Assembly: GCA_021208685.1 (NCBI GenBank)
Contig: JAJOJJ010000016.1
Coordinates: 183,044 to 247,043, forward strand
Reading direction: 5' to 3'
DNA: 64,000 nucleotides
Origin: Saccharospirillaceae bacterium
GTDB taxonomy: Bacteria > Pseudomonadota > Gammaproteobacteria > Pseudomonadales > Oceanobacteraceae
The translations under genes and the position numbers were made by a program. Shown piece by piece: positions 28,101 to 36,482 of this stretch. The notes under the pieces are model-generated. The model made no database searches and was not told where the DNA came from. It saw nothing but the letters and a program-made list of their open reading frames with translations. Numbering within the stretch: the stretch's first letter is position 1; each line of letters starts with the position of its first letter.

Positions 28101-28692
28101 CGATCTGATAAACCGGGCGTATGGGCGTCTCGGTTTTGCCGTGTTCGATGTTTGGGGCGATGGCGGACGTATAAATTTCATCCTTGTTCAGATGACTGGC
28201 TGCACGGAATAATTCCGTCTGGCCTGTCTCTTCAAGATCCTCTTCGGCGGCATGACGGATTATTCCGTTTCTGCGTTCAACGCTCACCAGTTCGCGGCCA
28301 TTATTTTCACGGCTGATAAAACGGATTTGCATAATATCCGCGTTGGCAGCAATAAAACCGCTGAAGATGGTTTCAAGTCGCTGTTTCCACTGCGGCAGGG
28401 TGGTGTCGCCGTACAGGTCTTCGCCGTTATTTTTCATGGCCCGGACGATGCCACTGACCGGAGGTGTGCTGTGAAGGAAGTGAACGTTGTCTTTGTCTTT
28501 GCTCAGTGTTTTGCTGAAATAGCTGGCACGCCAGCTGGCTTGTTCGCTCAGATCATCGAATGCCCGCTGGTACGCATCTTTGCGGCTGTTATGTTCAAAT
28601 AAGGCCACTAAAAAGGCGCACAGCAAGAAAGCAATCAATCCGGCAGCAACAAAGAAGCGGCGTATGGTCGGCAGTTTGCTGATGCTGCTCAT
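25177..28692 (-). CDS. BarA-like hybrid sensor histidine kinase with periplasmic sensor, PAS, two receiver regions and Hpt
   Basis: 1171-residue membrane sensor. Two membrane helices (~13-32 and ~320-340) flank a ~285-residue periplasmic Cache-like domain. A PAS domain (~350-480, with IIGINPDGKIDSWNRGA), a coiled coil, HisKA (NVSHEIRTPINGIMG near residue 515), HATPase (NLVSNAVKF near 630; DTGIGI, GTGLGLSI), a degenerate receiver (~735-850), a full receiver (ILVVDDS near 890; phospho-Asp in LILMDCQMP; SKPID) and a C-terminal Hpt (AHSLKGVAGNIG near 1112) follow. This is a phosphorelay kinase whose output partner is not adjacent. The degenerate receiver keeps LLLDISW but has TRPL where the conserved Lys-Pro should be. 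It follows phoA in the same direction after 271 bases. Confidence 0.92.
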   Translation of the reverse strand: MSSISKLPTIRRFFVAAGLIAFLLCAFLVALFEHNSRKDAYQRAFDDLSEQASWRASYFSKTLSKDKDNVHFLHSTPPVSGIVRAMKNNGEDLYGDTTLPQWKQRLETIFSGFIAANADIMQIRFISRENNGRELVSVERRNGIIRHAAEEDLEETGQTELFRAASHLNKDEIYTSAIAPNIEHGKTETPIRPVYQIAKSVFDSENNVFAVVVVTFDATLLLQNLQSDLPDDMKLFVVNASGDYLIHPDKNSDFIGHDTTTNAPAASQLSSERFTGNNGFLSFSRRIFLDHHGSNNFINIYTAFEKETIERHIAGVRVKILLILAVLISFSVTTLWVYQRRINNRMALLAERSTARAIINHSTDAIIGINPDGKIDSWNRGATVMFGYHEKMVLGKTLFTTILDSNNQQITPKAIEDVLAGKVIDQCETRAITQDGSKIYISASLYPISIDTRIIGCAISIRDISEKHRLNEEISRINSNLEHQVKERTQALEIATQKAQQASESKSLFIANVSHEIRTPINGIMGMLSLLKRECNDEKQLHYIRIAESSASALTSQINDILDFSRIGSDRLQLEYTAFNISHLLSSIATSMSVRVFESGVEFVLDSADVGHECLLGDPVRVRQIITNLVSNAVKFTPAGDIILSAGTQEDGDGNIRFYCSVTDTGIGISSDKQDTLFEAFHQTRNSATQKYAGTGLGLSICKQLCERMNGSIRLVQSDHDGTTIAFDILLKPADTKQQPLPGDDTIIPAQHWLIACPNHALQQALGKIVVKRGSRYTTVSNAAAAAQMITDNLAAEYLLLDISWLQGPLLKTLQAGTFHGRMILMVPPGYTPDIPPLPQDLRVTSLTRPLSPHHLDAVWRKQMGWNVSEEKSLPENIRFSIGQPRNRLYRILVVDDSLINQEVACCLLESLDVNVQTADNGQQALDILQQSTPDNPFDLILMDCQMPVLDGFSATEKIRAGAAGEQYCAITIIAMTAAALDGDREKCLQAGMNDYLSKPIDTERFATTLKHWLTSIPSAGTENNSGDDAVEYTERNTRLNAPTTDTRDIAMPAEVASLLVWDRAGALQRLMNKESILMRVVELFINTSGETLQALQDALAAQDISAIQAQAHSLKGVAGNIGGMQLMALSALLEQAAREQDNRRLQDLSPFLPLCYNALMACLQQNQQQH

Positions 28693-28963
28693 CTCAGATC
28701 CTTGCGGCAGTTGGTAATTGTCCGCGCATGCGTCAGGCGTTAGGGCGTGGCTGACCCTGTGAAGTGTTTGTTGACAGTACGTTCAGCACAATCGGTCGCC
28801 GGCTGAATGCCATCACTGGGTTCATTAAACTTAGCTGCTAATGGCGGCCGGTCAATGCCGGGCAGGAGAACTCTGATACGCCCCATGCGGATGCGGATGC
28901 GTCTGTGGCGGGCGGTGCCAGCGGCGCTCTGCGCTGTGCACCGTTTTTCTGTCTGTTAGGCGA
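28693..28963. other. Gap between phoA and the hybrid kinase gene
   Basis: No ORF of note on either strand. A weak minus-strand promoter-like pair (TTGACC, 16 bp, TAAGTT near 28835-28860) could serve the kinase. A GCGGAT triplication lies near 28885-28900. No T-tailed hairpin ends phoA. Confidence 0.4.
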
Positions 28964-30571
28964 TCAGTCTGTATTGATCAGGGATTTCAGTTGGCGGCCA
29001 ACGGCAACATGGCTGGTAAATCCCTGAAATTGCTGCAACGTGGCTGGTGGCCCGCTGATCACCACCGGCACCGGACTGGCGGTGTGTGTCCCGGTGCTCC
29101 AGACCACGTTTTGCTGAGTGGCCAGCTCACGTGCCAGCAGGTTCAGGTGAACATCATCGCCATAGACATAAAAGGCAGCAAAGTCATGTACGTGAGGAAA
29201 TTCCTCCGCCCCCAGATAGCTGTGGCCTTTGTGATAAAAGCGGTTGGGCGAGCGGTGCAGAATCCGTTGCGCCTGTTCTTCGGTAATGTGGAAGTCCATA
29301 TTGTGGTTGACGGCATCAACCAGCGATGCCGGTGTTGGTTTGTTCGCTGCGCCGTTGCGGCTTGCCTGTGCCCAGATGCCGTAAAAATTTTGTTTCTGGT
29401 TATACAGTTTGTCGAGCAGCGACAGTTCACCAAAATTAAAATTCGGCGCAAATTCCTGACCGGCAAATGCCAGTCCGGGAAGCATTTGGGGGGACGGAAG
29501 ATCGGCGGCGCTGTAGGAAAATCCAAAGCCACCGGTTTCATGATCGGCGGTTAGTATCACCAGCGTATCATCGCGCTGTGCGGCCCAGTCAACGACCACT
29601 TGTATCGCTTCGTCAAAGCGCAGTAATTCGTGCAGCAGGCTGCCCGCATCGTTGTTGTGTCCGGCCCAGTCAATCTGCCCGCCCTCGACCATCAGGAAGA
29701 ATCCCTGCTCATGCTGACTGAGTAAATTCAGCGCGGCTTCTGTCATTTCTTTCAGGCTGGGCTGGGTACGCTGAGCCATTGCTTTTTCAGCCAAAGCATC
29801 CGGCATGGCTGAACTGGCAAACAGTCCCAGCAGCGGAAGTTGCTTTGCGTTATTTAATTGCCGGCGGTCAAAGGCCAGCTGATATCCCTGTTGTTGTGCT
29901 TCGCTTAATAAGTTGCGCTGGTCGGTACGTTTGGAACTCAGGGGCAGGTTTGCGCCGGTGATCGCCTGCCGTTGTTCTGCCGTTATTGCGGTTGCATTAT
30001 CGGGCAGGAAGTAACGCAGTCCGCCGGACAGCATGACATCCACACCGCTGGTTAATAAATCGGCGGCGATTTCATTTTCAAAACGACGATGAGTCTGGTG
30101 AGCGGCAAAGCTGGCCGGTGTGGCGTGGGTAATGCGCGTGTCGGATACCAGTCCGGTGGCTTTACCAAGGCGCTTGGCTTGCTGCAAGACCGTTTCAACG
30201 CGATCACCCTTGGCATTCAGGCCAATCATTTCACTGCCAGCGGCTTCACCGATTGCCAGTTGTGTTGCTGAACAGGCGGAATCCACCACCAGAGCATTGT
30301 GTGGGCCAGTGTCCGACAGCAGGGTTTTTCCCCGTTGCATCAACTGACTGACGGCCGTCGGGCGGTCGCCATACAGGCTGTTCGGGGCGCGACGGGCGTA
30401 AGTTTCCAGCAGACCGAATTGCGCTGGTCCCATGCCATCGCCAATCAGCAGAATGGTGTTTTTGATGCGCGCGGAGGGAATTTCCCCGCGCTCAGTGGTT
30501 GATGATGGCGGGTAAGACTGGCAGGCCGATAGTAAAAAAACAGTGAGTGATGTCAGCAACAGGCGCAACAT
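28964..30571 (-). CDS. phoA: Alkaline phosphatase (PhoA family), predicted lipoprotein
   Basis: 535-residue exported phosphatase. A signal peptide ends in the lipobox LLSAC, so it is probably lipid-anchored. Catalytic features: IGDGMGPAQ (metal-binding Asp), VVDSACSAT (Ser nucleophile), VEGGQIDWAGHNND (metal-binding Glu, Asp, His) and LTADHETGGFGFS (metal-binding Asp-His). It releases phosphate from phosphomonoesters in the periplasm or at the cell surface. It lies 88 bases after the TonB receptor gene; a strong terminator sits between them only ~20 bases before its ATG (GGAG ribosome site). It is part of the phosphorus island and probably under phosphate control. Confidence 0.93.
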   Translation of the reverse strand: MLRLLLTSLTVFLLSACQSYPPSSTTERGEIPSARIKNTILLIGDGMGPAQFGLLETYARRAPNSLYGDRPTAVSQLMQRGKTLLSDTGPHNALVVDSACSATQLAIGEAAGSEMIGLNAKGDRVETVLQQAKRLGKATGLVSDTRITHATPASFAAHQTHRRFENEIAADLLTSGVDVMLSGGLRYFLPDNATAITAEQRQAITGANLPLSSKRTDQRNLLSEAQQQGYQLAFDRRQLNNAKQLPLLGLFASSAMPDALAEKAMAQRTQPSLKEMTEAALNLLSQHEQGFFLMVEGGQIDWAGHNNDAGSLLHELLRFDEAIQVVVDWAAQRDDTLVILTADHETGGFGFSYSAADLPSPQMLPGLAFAGQEFAPNFNFGELSLLDKLYNQKQNFYGIWAQASRNGAANKPTPASLVDAVNHNMDFHITEEQAQRILHRSPNRFYHKGHSYLGAEEFPHVHDFAAFYVYGDDVHLNLLARELATQQNVVWSTGTHTASPVPVVISGPPATLQQFQGFTSHVAVGRQLKSLINTD

Positions 30572-30590
30572 GGCAGCTCCGGAAAAAATA

Positions 30591-30618
30591 AAAAAAATCC
30601 GGGGTATATTACCCCGGA
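30591..30618 (-). terminator. Strong rho-independent terminator between the TonB receptor and phoA
   Basis: On the minus strand: TCCGGGGTA-ATA-TACCCCGGA, then TTTTTTTT. 9-bp perfect stem with a 3-nt loop. It ends about 20 bases before the phoA start codon, so phoA depends on readthrough or on a promoter overlapping this element. Confidence 0.92.
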
Positions 30619-30659
30619 TAAAAATGACGGCCCAGAGCGGTGCTGTGGGCCTCAGACCA

Positions 30660-32954
30660 TCAGAAGTTCAGGCTGCCAGTCATCGCGGCAGTGCGTGCTG
30701 CGCCTAACATGTAAGCACCTTCCTGACCGCCGGTGATGTAGGTTTCGTCGGTCAGGTTGTTGATAACAAAACTGATATCAAAACTCTTGAACAGTGAACC
30801 TTCAGACATCATGCCGTTATAACCGATGTACAGGTTAGCCAGATTGTAGCCGGGGATACTTTCTGCGTTGCCACCATTGGCAACACCATAGTAGCTGCTG
30901 GTATGGCTGGCACTCAGGCCTGCGCGGTAACCGTCGTTATCGTAGCTCAGCGCCAGGTAGGCATTATTTTGCGGAATTCCGGCAACCAGATCGTCTTTAC
31001 GGTAATCGGATTTATCGTCTTTAACATCCTTGCTGTATACCGAACGGTTGTGAGACAGCGAAGAATTCAGGCTCACTGTATCGGTCATGCGCCATTCGGC
31101 AGCCACTTCAACACCGCGTGAATTAATACCGCCGAGGTTCTGGAATTCGCCATTAAGCGTCGCCAGATAGTCCGGAGTGCCATCATCAACAGTACCGTAT
31201 TTCAGTTCGGTCAGGCGGTTATCAAACTGAACGAGGTAACCGGTTACCGAGGCATCGATGCTGTCGCCAAAGTAGCGTACACCAAAGTCGATATTCTCTG
31301 CGGTTTCAGCGTCGGCGCTTTTCACTTTGTCTTTTCCGGAATCCATAATGGTATCCGGTAAGGCTTTATAGTTTTCAGAATAACCGGCAAACACTTCCAG
31401 CTCGTGGCTCAGGCTGTAAACTAGACCAAGACTTGCCAGCAGGTCAGAGTTACTGTTCAGGCTGTGATTACGTGAGCTGACAAATGCATCGTCAAAATCA
31501 ATATCGACCAGATATTTCTGTGCGCCCAGTGTGACACCAAGATCACCGAACTGCATGGCATCCTGCAGGTAAAACTTCAGCGTGCTCGTGGTGTAGTCAC
31601 GGTCAAAGTGTGTCCAGTAGGCTTTATTATCAAATTCGTACGACACTTCAGGATCAATCACCGCGTGCCAGTCACGGGTAATATTGCGTTTATTTTCTTC
31701 GGCCCATAAACCGGCACGCAGGGTGTGATTAGCCAGCTGCCACTTCAGGTTGCTGGTAAAACCGTAACGGGTTTTATCGTAATGGGAATGACGGTAAGAA
31801 GACACACGGGTCAGACCGGTTGTATCAGCCGGATTTTCGATGCCTTTGCCGTCACCATCCAGAACCGGGTTGCCATTGCCATCGACCCACCAGTAGTTTG
31901 TGGTTGAGCCACCACGGCTGACCCGCTGGCCGTTCTCGCTGGCGTAAACCTGATACGGTGGCAGCCAGTCACCGCGGCCACTCTGCACATGCAGGTATGG
32001 GGTAACGTCAAGCGTCATGTTGTCGGCTAAAAAGAACTCGCCTTTAACATACAGGAAGGTGTTTTCACGCAGCGTCGACCAGGCTTCCGCAAAGTTCTGA
32101 TCTTTGTCCGGATTACCGGTCCAGAAATTGGTCAGGCGATCCCATGTCGGGTTGGCGCGGAATTCTTCCATGCTGACGAAATCGTAGTTGTCTTCGTGCA
32201 CATCGTCATAGGACAGACGGGCGGTAATGCGTGCTTTGCTGAGTTCGGTGACGCTTTTTGCTTCGGCATGCAGGCGCTCGGAGTAACCGTTACTGCCGGT
32301 TCCCATCCAGCGGTTATTGTAACTGTCGGACAGGCTGAAATACGCCGTGGTGTTGTCGTTGATCAGGCCGGTATCGTGACGGATAAATGTTTTACGGGCG
32401 TTGTAGTCACCGCTGGTCAAATCAATGCGGGTATTGCGTTCCGCCATCGGGTTGGCGGACACAAAATTCAGCGTACCACCCAGTGCATCCAGAGAGGCCG
32501 AGGCAATATCAGCCGTTCCCTGACCCACTTCCACCGTTTCGGTGTTTTCACTGTCGAGGAAACGGTTCGCTTTGCTGCCGCCGCCGTACGCCGAGCCGCC
32601 ATTCGGAAGACCGTCGATGGTGATGCCCAGTTGCTGATCATTACGGGTTACCACAAAACCACGCATGGTAATGGTGGTGGTGTAATCATCACTGCCGAAC
32701 GCATCGCCCTGAGAAATTTTTACACCAGGTAAATCATCAACCATATCCATAACGTTGCTCAGGCTGGAACGGCTTTGCTGCATAACGTCATTGGTGCTGC
32801 TGTTGGCATAGCTTACGCGTTGGCCAACAACGGATATTTCTTCAACAGCAGTTTCCTGCGCGGTTTGTGGTGTTTCTTCAGCGACACTGTTGTGACAGAT
32901 GCCTGCGAGAGCAATTGCCAGCGCCAGCGGGTGAGCAGAAAGCGGTTTCATCAT
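30660..32954 (-). CDS. TonB-dependent outer-membrane receptor of the phosphorus island
   Basis: 764-residue outer-membrane receptor. A signal peptide (LALAIALAGICHNSVA) is followed by a TonB box-like EEISVVGQR, the plug domain (SLSNVMDMVDDLPGVKI, TITMRGF, TIDGLPNG) and a long beta-barrel ending in a C-terminal Phe (TGSLNF). Such receptors import scarce nutrients using TonB energy. The substrate is not known from sequence; next to four phosphatase genes, a phosphorylated organic compound or its metal chelate is a reasonable guess. Two adjacent ATGs (32954 and 32951) follow AAGGA; the second has the better spacing. A TTG further upstream (32969) is rejected. It is divergent from the glycerophosphodiesterase gene. 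Confidence 0.88.
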   Translation of the reverse strand: MMKPLSAHPLALAIALAGICHNSVAEETPQTAQETAVEEISVVGQRVSYANSSTNDVMQQSRSSLSNVMDMVDDLPGVKISQGDAFGSDDYTTTITMRGFVVTRNDQQLGITIDGLPNGGSAYGGGSKANRFLDSENTETVEVGQGTADIASASLDALGGTLNFVSANPMAERNTRIDLTSGDYNARKTFIRHDTGLINDNTTAYFSLSDSYNNRWMGTGSNGYSERLHAEAKSVTELSKARITARLSYDDVHEDNYDFVSMEEFRANPTWDRLTNFWTGNPDKDQNFAEAWSTLRENTFLYVKGEFFLADNMTLDVTPYLHVQSGRGDWLPPYQVYASENGQRVSRGGSTTNYWWVDGNGNPVLDGDGKGIENPADTTGLTRVSSYRHSHYDKTRYGFTSNLKWQLANHTLRAGLWAEENKRNITRDWHAVIDPEVSYEFDNKAYWTHFDRDYTTSTLKFYLQDAMQFGDLGVTLGAQKYLVDIDFDDAFVSSRNHSLNSNSDLLASLGLVYSLSHELEVFAGYSENYKALPDTIMDSGKDKVKSADAETAENIDFGVRYFGDSIDASVTGYLVQFDNRLTELKYGTVDDGTPDYLATLNGEFQNLGGINSRGVEVAAEWRMTDTVSLNSSLSHNRSVYSKDVKDDKSDYRKDDLVAGIPQNNAYLALSYDNDGYRAGLSASHTSSYYGVANGGNAESIPGYNLANLYIGYNGMMSEGSLFKSFDISFVINNLTDETYITGGQEGAYMLGAARTAAMTGSLNF

Positions 32955-33004
32955 GAGATCCTTAGTCAATGGATAGCCAGGGTAAATTCAGGACCTGCAT
33001 AATC

Positions 33005-33041
33005 GTTACTTATTGTTACTCTATTGTTACTTTTAGGTTAC
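33005..33041 (+). promoter_or_regulatory. GTTAC direct-repeat array, candidate PhoB binding sites
   Basis: GTTAC occurs at 33005, 33015, 33026 and 33037, giving steps of 10, 11 and 11 bases with AT-rich spacers (TTGTTACT units). PhoB binds 11-bp direct repeats of a CTGTCAT-like half-site. The repeats lie between divergent phosphorus genes and point toward the glycerophosphodiesterase operon. The half-site is a variant of the E. coli consensus. Confidence 0.6.
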
Positions 33042-33123
33042 AAATATGTCCGGATCAATACGTTGTCATCAGGTTTTCACAGCCAGCGGAAATACTGCGG
33101 TTCTGATCCCGAGGAATTTCATT

Positions 33124-34356
33124 ATGAAGCATTACTTTGCCAGTATTCTGCTGGTTGCACTGTTAAGCGGCTGCGCTGCTTTTCCGCCGTCGCCGCTTCA
33201 GGCGCAACTGGGACCGCGACCATTTTATTTAATGCAGGAATTACCGGAAGGTGAGTTAAAAGAACGTTTACAGACCTGCGGCAGCGGCCCTTTTTATGCG
33301 CATGATTTTTCCATTGGTCATCGCGGTGCGGCGCTGCAATTTCCCGAACATACCCAGGAATCTTACGAGGCTGCGGCCCGCATGGGTGCAGGCATTATTG
33401 AGTGTGATGTTACTTTTACCGCCGATGGCGAACTGGTATGCCGGCATGATCAGTGCGATCTGCATCAGACCACCGACATTCTGTTAAAACCGGAATTGGC
33501 GCAAAAATGCAGCCAGCCTTTTATGCCGGCGCAGGGTGACAAGCCAGCGTCTGCACAATGCTGTACCAGTGATATCTCGCTGGCAGAATTCAAAACCCTG
33601 TGCGGAAAAATGGATGGCTTTAATCCGGCAGCGAAAACCGTGGAAGAATTTGTACAGGGCACACCGGGCTGGCGCACCGATCTCTACAGCCAGTGTGGAA
33701 CCGTTATGTCGCATAAAGAAAGTGTGGCGCTCTTTCAGCAACTGGGCCGGAAAATGACTCCGGAATTAAAAGCACCGCAGGTGGTCATGCCGTTTACATC
33801 GGCGCAGATGACTCAGCCTTATCACCGTGAACAGAATGCCCAGCAGCTGGTGGACGAACTGCGCGCAGCCGGTGTGGCTCCGCAGGATGTCTGGCTGCAG
33901 TCTTTTTTGTGGAGCGATATTCAATACTGGCTGAGCAATGAGCCAGAGTTCGGTCAGCAGGCGGTGTGGCTGGTGGAGGATTACACCGCCGCCGGTTTTA
34001 ATCCGCAACAGCCGGACACCTGGCTGGCAGAATTAAAACGGCTTAAATCCGCAGGGCTTAATATTATTGCGCCGCCGCTGTGGATGCTGGTGAGGAATGA
34101 GGATGACCGCATTGTGCCGTCCGGTTTTGCCATGGCCGCAAAGCAGGCGGGGTTGCAGATCATCAGCTGGTCACTGGAACGCTCCGGCCCGCTGCATCAT
34201 GGCGGTGGCTGGTATTATCAGAGCATTGCTGAGATCACCCGCAGCGATGCCGTGACGTTGCAGCTGCTGCACGTGCTGGCGCAGGACGTTGGGGTGATTG
34301 GCGTCTTCTCCGACTGGCCAGCAACCACCACCTTCTATGCCAACTGTATGCTGTAA
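33124..34356 (+). CDS. Glycerophosphodiester phosphodiesterase, lipoprotein
   Basis: 410-residue exported lipoprotein (signal [17 protein letters not shown] with lipobox LSGC). The GDPD core is clear: [23 protein letters not shown] (catalytic His and Arg, metal-binding Glu), [19 protein letters not shown] (metal-binding Glu-x-Asp and second catalytic His), and a C-terminal [10 protein letters not shown]. It frees glycerol-3-phosphate from deacylated phospholipids, feeding phosphate scavenging. The ATG at 33124 has GAGGA 8 bases upstream; the upstream in-frame start at 33046 would hide the signal peptide. It is the first gene of a plus-strand unit with phoX and a metallophosphoesterase, 83 bases after the GTTAC repeat array. 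Inserted Cys-rich loops (residues ~125-165) make it longer than GlpQ. Confidence 0.9.
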   Translation: MKHYFASILLVALLSGCAAFPPSPLQAQLGPRPFYLMQELPEGELKERLQTCGSGPFYAHDFSIGHRGAALQFPEHTQESYEAAARMGAGIIECDVTFTADGELVCRHDQCDLHQTTDILLKPELAQKCSQPFMPAQGDKPASAQCCTSDISLAEFKTLCGKMDGFNPAAKTVEEFVQGTPGWRTDLYSQCGTVMSHKESVALFQQLGRKMTPELKAPQVVMPFTSAQMTQPYHREQNAQQLVDELRAAGVAPQDVWLQSFLWSDIQYWLSNEPEFGQQAVWLVEDYTAAGFNPQQPDTWLAELKRLKSAGLNIIAPPLWMLVRNEDDRIVPSGFAMAAKQAGLQIISWSLERSGPLHHGGGWYYQSIAEITRSDAVTLQLLHVLAQDVGVIGVFSDWPATTTFYANCML

Positions 34357-34472
34357 ACAACAGGGTGATATCAGCTCAGGCTGATTCATCCTGTCTGCCG
34401 TGTTTCTGGTTGCCCTGTCATATTACCCCGTCATCATATCGCCGTGATTTTCAGGTAATTCAGGGTTCCGGA

Positions 34473-36461
34473 ATGCACACTCCACAGAGCACGTCTTTCA
34501 TCGATTTAACGGCGGATGAACCGCTGTCCAATACGTCCGGCAACGCGCATTTCAGCGATTTGCTGGCAACCCGTATCAGTCGCCGCCGTTTACTGGGGGG
34601 CGGTGGTGCCTTGGCTGCAGCGCTGACGATACCGGGTCTGTTAAGTGCCTGCAGCACGCGCCCGATGCCCGCCCAGAGCGGTTTGCTGGGGTTTGATGCC
34701 ATCCCCGCGCTGGCGCTGGATACCATAACGGTACCGGCGGGTTACACCACCCAAACCCTCTTGCCCTGGGGTACGCCATTGCTGCCCGGAGCGGCAACGT
34801 TTAAAGCCGATGCCTCCAACACTGCGGCAGAACAGGCGCAGCAAATCGGCTCGCATCATGATGGTATGCATTTTTTCCCAATCGATTTTGCTGCGGGTGG
34901 AAACAGCTCAACCGAAGGGCTGCTGGTGATGAATCATGAATACTGTGACCCGGATTTATTGCACACCGGGGGAGCACAGGGATTACCGCGACCGCTGGCT
35001 CAGGTCGAAAAAGAACTGGCCGCGCATGGTATCAGCGTTGCCCATATCCGGCTGGATAATAACGGCCAGTGGCAACTGGTCAGCGGCAGCCGTTTTAACC
35101 GCCGTATTACCGGGTCCACCGTTATGGAAATGGCCGGGCCGCTGCGTGGCCATGCCAGCATGAAAACCCTTTTCAGCCCCGACGGCTCTGCCGCCCGAGG
35201 CACCCTGAATAATTGTTCAATGGGGGTAACGCCCTGGGGAACGTATTTAACCTGTGAAGAAAACTGGTCCGATTGTTTTATTAATCGCGATGCCGTGATT
35301 CCGCGCAGCCAATACCGCTACGGTATCCGTGCCGATAACAGCAAATATCACTGGCATACGGCTCAGCCGCAAGCCGATATCAGCCAGCGCTTTGATGCCA
35401 CGGCAACCGCCGACAGTGCCGCGCAGGATTACCGCAACGAGCCGCACCAGTTTGGCTGGATTGTGGAAATTGATCCGTTTAATCCGGCGTCCACACCGCG
35501 CAAGCACACGGCCATGGGACGCTTTGCCCATGAGGGCATTATTTTCCACCCGGCGGTGGAAGGGCAGCCGCTGGTGGCCTATTCGGGTGATGATTCGCGT
35601 TTTGAATACATTTATAAATTTGTCAGCCGTGAACCCTATTTCCGTGCCAGCGCCGGTTCACACCTGCTGGAGCAGGGAACCCTTTATGTCGCGGTTTTCC
35701 ATGACGATGGCCGTGGCGAGTGGCGTGCGCTGGATATTCATAATGCAGAGTTTCAGCAGCGCGCTGCAGGGGCTGGCGTTACCTTCGCCGATCAGGCGGA
35801 TGTGCTGCTGAACACCCGGCTGGCCGCCGATGTGGCCGGTGCCACGAAAATGGACCGGCCGGAATGGGGCGCGGTGCATCCGCACACCGGGGAGGTGTAT
35901 TTCACCCTCACCAATAATGATAAGCGCCGTGCCGACCAAACCGATGCAGCGAATCCGCGCGCGCACAATCAGTACGGCCATATTATCCGCTGGCGTGAGC
36001 AGGGGGCTCCGCAGGCGCAAAACTTCGAGTGGGATGTGTTCTGGTTCGGTGGCCCGGCCGGAACGGCTCAGCCCCAGCATCAGACCCTTGCCACAACCGC
36101 CAGCGAAATTGCCTGCCCCGATGGCCTGCGCTTTGATGCCGATGGTCGTTTGTGGATTCAGACCGACATCAGCAATTCCAGCGCTTTATTGGGCAGCCCG
36201 GAATTCGGCCATAACGGCATGTATGCGGCTGATCCACACAGCGGAGAATTACGCCGCTTTTTATCCGGCCCTAATGGTTGCGAAGTGACCGGCGTGGTCA
36301 GTACACCCGACCAGACCACGTTATTTGTGAATATTCAGCACCCTGGCGAAGGCTCAACACCCACACACTTTACCAGTCAGTGGCCGGATGGTGGCAAGAC
36401 ACGCCCGCGTTCAGCCACGGTGGCCATCCGCCGTATAAATGGCGGAAAAATCGGTGCGTAA
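34473..36461 (+). CDS. phoX: PhoX-type alkaline phosphatase (DUF839 family)
   Basis: 662-residue PhoX-like protein. A long N-region precedes a Tat signal, SRRRLLGGGGALAAAL, whose hydrophobic part ends in LLSAC, a possible lipobox. Family segments: GLLVMNHEYCDP, CSMGVTPWGTYLTCEENWSDCF, MGRFAHEGIIFHP, YSGDDSRFEYIYKFVS, KMDRPEWGAVHPHTGEVYFTLTNND and CPDGLRFDADGRLWIQTD. PhoX enzymes are calcium/iron phosphatases secreted folded by Tat and induced by phosphate limitation. ATG at 34473 leaves the twin-arginine motif ~40 residues in. It follows the glycerophosphodiesterase by 116 bases and precedes the metallophosphoesterase by 21. A CTGTCAT with a second GTCAT 13 bases on lies upstream at 34415-34434. 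Confidence 0.9.
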   Translation: MHTPQSTSFIDLTADEPLSNTSGNAHFSDLLATRISRRRLLGGGGALAAALTIPGLLSACSTRPMPAQSGLLGFDAIPALALDTITVPAGYTTQTLLPWGTPLLPGAATFKADASNTAAEQAQQIGSHHDGMHFFPIDFAAGGNSSTEGLLVMNHEYCDPDLLHTGGAQGLPRPLAQVEKELAAHGISVAHIRLDNNGQWQLVSGSRFNRRITGSTVMEMAGPLRGHASMKTLFSPDGSAARGTLNNCSMGVTPWGTYLTCEENWSDCFINRDAVIPRSQYRYGIRADNSKYHWHTAQPQADISQRFDATATADSAAQDYRNEPHQFGWIVEIDPFNPASTPRKHTAMGRFAHEGIIFHPAVEGQPLVAYSGDDSRFEYIYKFVSREPYFRASAGSHLLEQGTLYVAVFHDDGRGEWRALDIHNAEFQQRAAGAGVTFADQADVLLNTRLAADVAGATKMDRPEWGAVHPHTGEVYFTLTNNDKRRADQTDAANPRAHNQYGHIIRWREQGAPQAQNFEWDVFWFGGPAGTAQPQHQTLATTASEIACPDGLRFDADGRLWIQTDISNSSALLGSPEFGHNGMYAADPHSGELRRFLSGPNGCEVTGVVSTPDQTTLFVNIQHPGEGSTPTHFTSQWPDGGKTRPRSATVAIRRINGGKIGA

Positions 36462-36482
36462 TTTTTTAAAGGAGCTTATGAA

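Noticed and set aside
34415..34434. Pho box upstream of phoX (CTGTCAT, then GTCAT)
   Set aside because: The second half-site is 13 bases after the first, not 11, so it is not a canonical PhoB site.
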